In this document: piece after piece, positions 7,046-7,079 of the stretch | How the letters are laid out: each line of letters opens with the position of its first letter | Position numbering within the stretch: the stretch's first letter is position 1 | Origin: Erysipelotrichaceae bacterium | GTDB lineage: Bacteria; Bacillota_I; Bacilli_A; Erysipelotrichales; Erysipelotrichaceae | DNA length: 7,079 nucleotides | Direction: 5' to 3' | Assembly (NCBI GenBank): GCA_017561615.1 | Contig: JAFZBT010000183.1 | Span: 1 to 7,079, forward strand | Made by a program: the position numbers and the translations under genes | Notes under the pieces: generated by a model | What the model was told of the DNA's origin: nothing | What the model saw: the letters and a program-made list of their open reading frames with translations, nothing else | Database searches by the model: none

Positions 7046-7079
7046 CTACATATCGTACTGCGTATCGCCCGGAGCGATC
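7046..7079 (-). CDS. Possible C-terminus of PTS EIIB, cut by window edge
   Basis: On the - strand one frame reads IAPGDTQYDM and then stops at TAG (7046-7048). This short end, with a proline-glycine-aspartate turn and a terminal hydrophobic-acidic run, is compatible with the C-terminus of a mannose-family IIB protein. That subunit is required by this transporter and missing from the rest of the window. Only ten residues are visible, so the call rests mainly on gene context. Another frame stays open to the IIC start codon and could be the true one instead. Confidence 0.35.
   Translation of the reverse strand, partial: IAPGDTQYDM

Overview
The window looks like chromosomal DNA from a low-redundancy, moderately GC-rich member of the Bacillota (Firmicutes), probably a host-associated fermenter. 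The reasons are strong AGGAGG-type ribosome binding sites before nearly every gene, tight gene packing, a type III (GlnN) glutamine synthetase, and a mannose-family PTS joined to a SIS-domain sugar-phosphate enzyme. An Erysipelotrichia or Clostridia member is my guess; the sequence does not settle it. I see no insertion sequence, tRNA, rRNA or CRISPR array, and no sign of recent transfer.

The left half (1-3772, + strand) is a two-gene unit. pyrG (CTP synthase) overlaps glnN (type III glutamine synthetase) by 8 nt. The ribosome binding site for glnN lies inside the last codons of pyrG, so the two are almost certainly co-transcribed and probably translationally coupled. One enzyme makes glutamine and the other consumes it as amide donor. 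A hairpin followed by a seven-T run sits directly before the pyrG ribosome binding site and looks like a transcription attenuator.

A short intergenic stretch (3773-3833) holds one strong hairpin with T-rich tails on both sides. It can serve as the shared terminator of the two converging operons.

The right half (3834-7079, - strand) is the downstream part of a mannose/fructose/sorbose-family PTS operon. In transcription order it holds a probable IIB tail cut by the window edge, IIC, IID, IIA and a single-copy SIS-domain protein related to the isomerase half of GlmS. Such sets import and phosphorylate an amino sugar or an Amadori product, and the SIS enzyme then isomerises, deaminates or deglycates it in the cytoplasm. 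The closest characterised arrangement I know is the gfr/frl fructoselysine-glucoselysine type; an aga-type amino sugar system is the main alternative. A 13-bp hairpin with a U-rich tail lies between IID and IIA and may make IIA and the SIS enzyme less expressed than the membrane components. The operon promoter, most of IIB and any regulator lie beyond the right edge.
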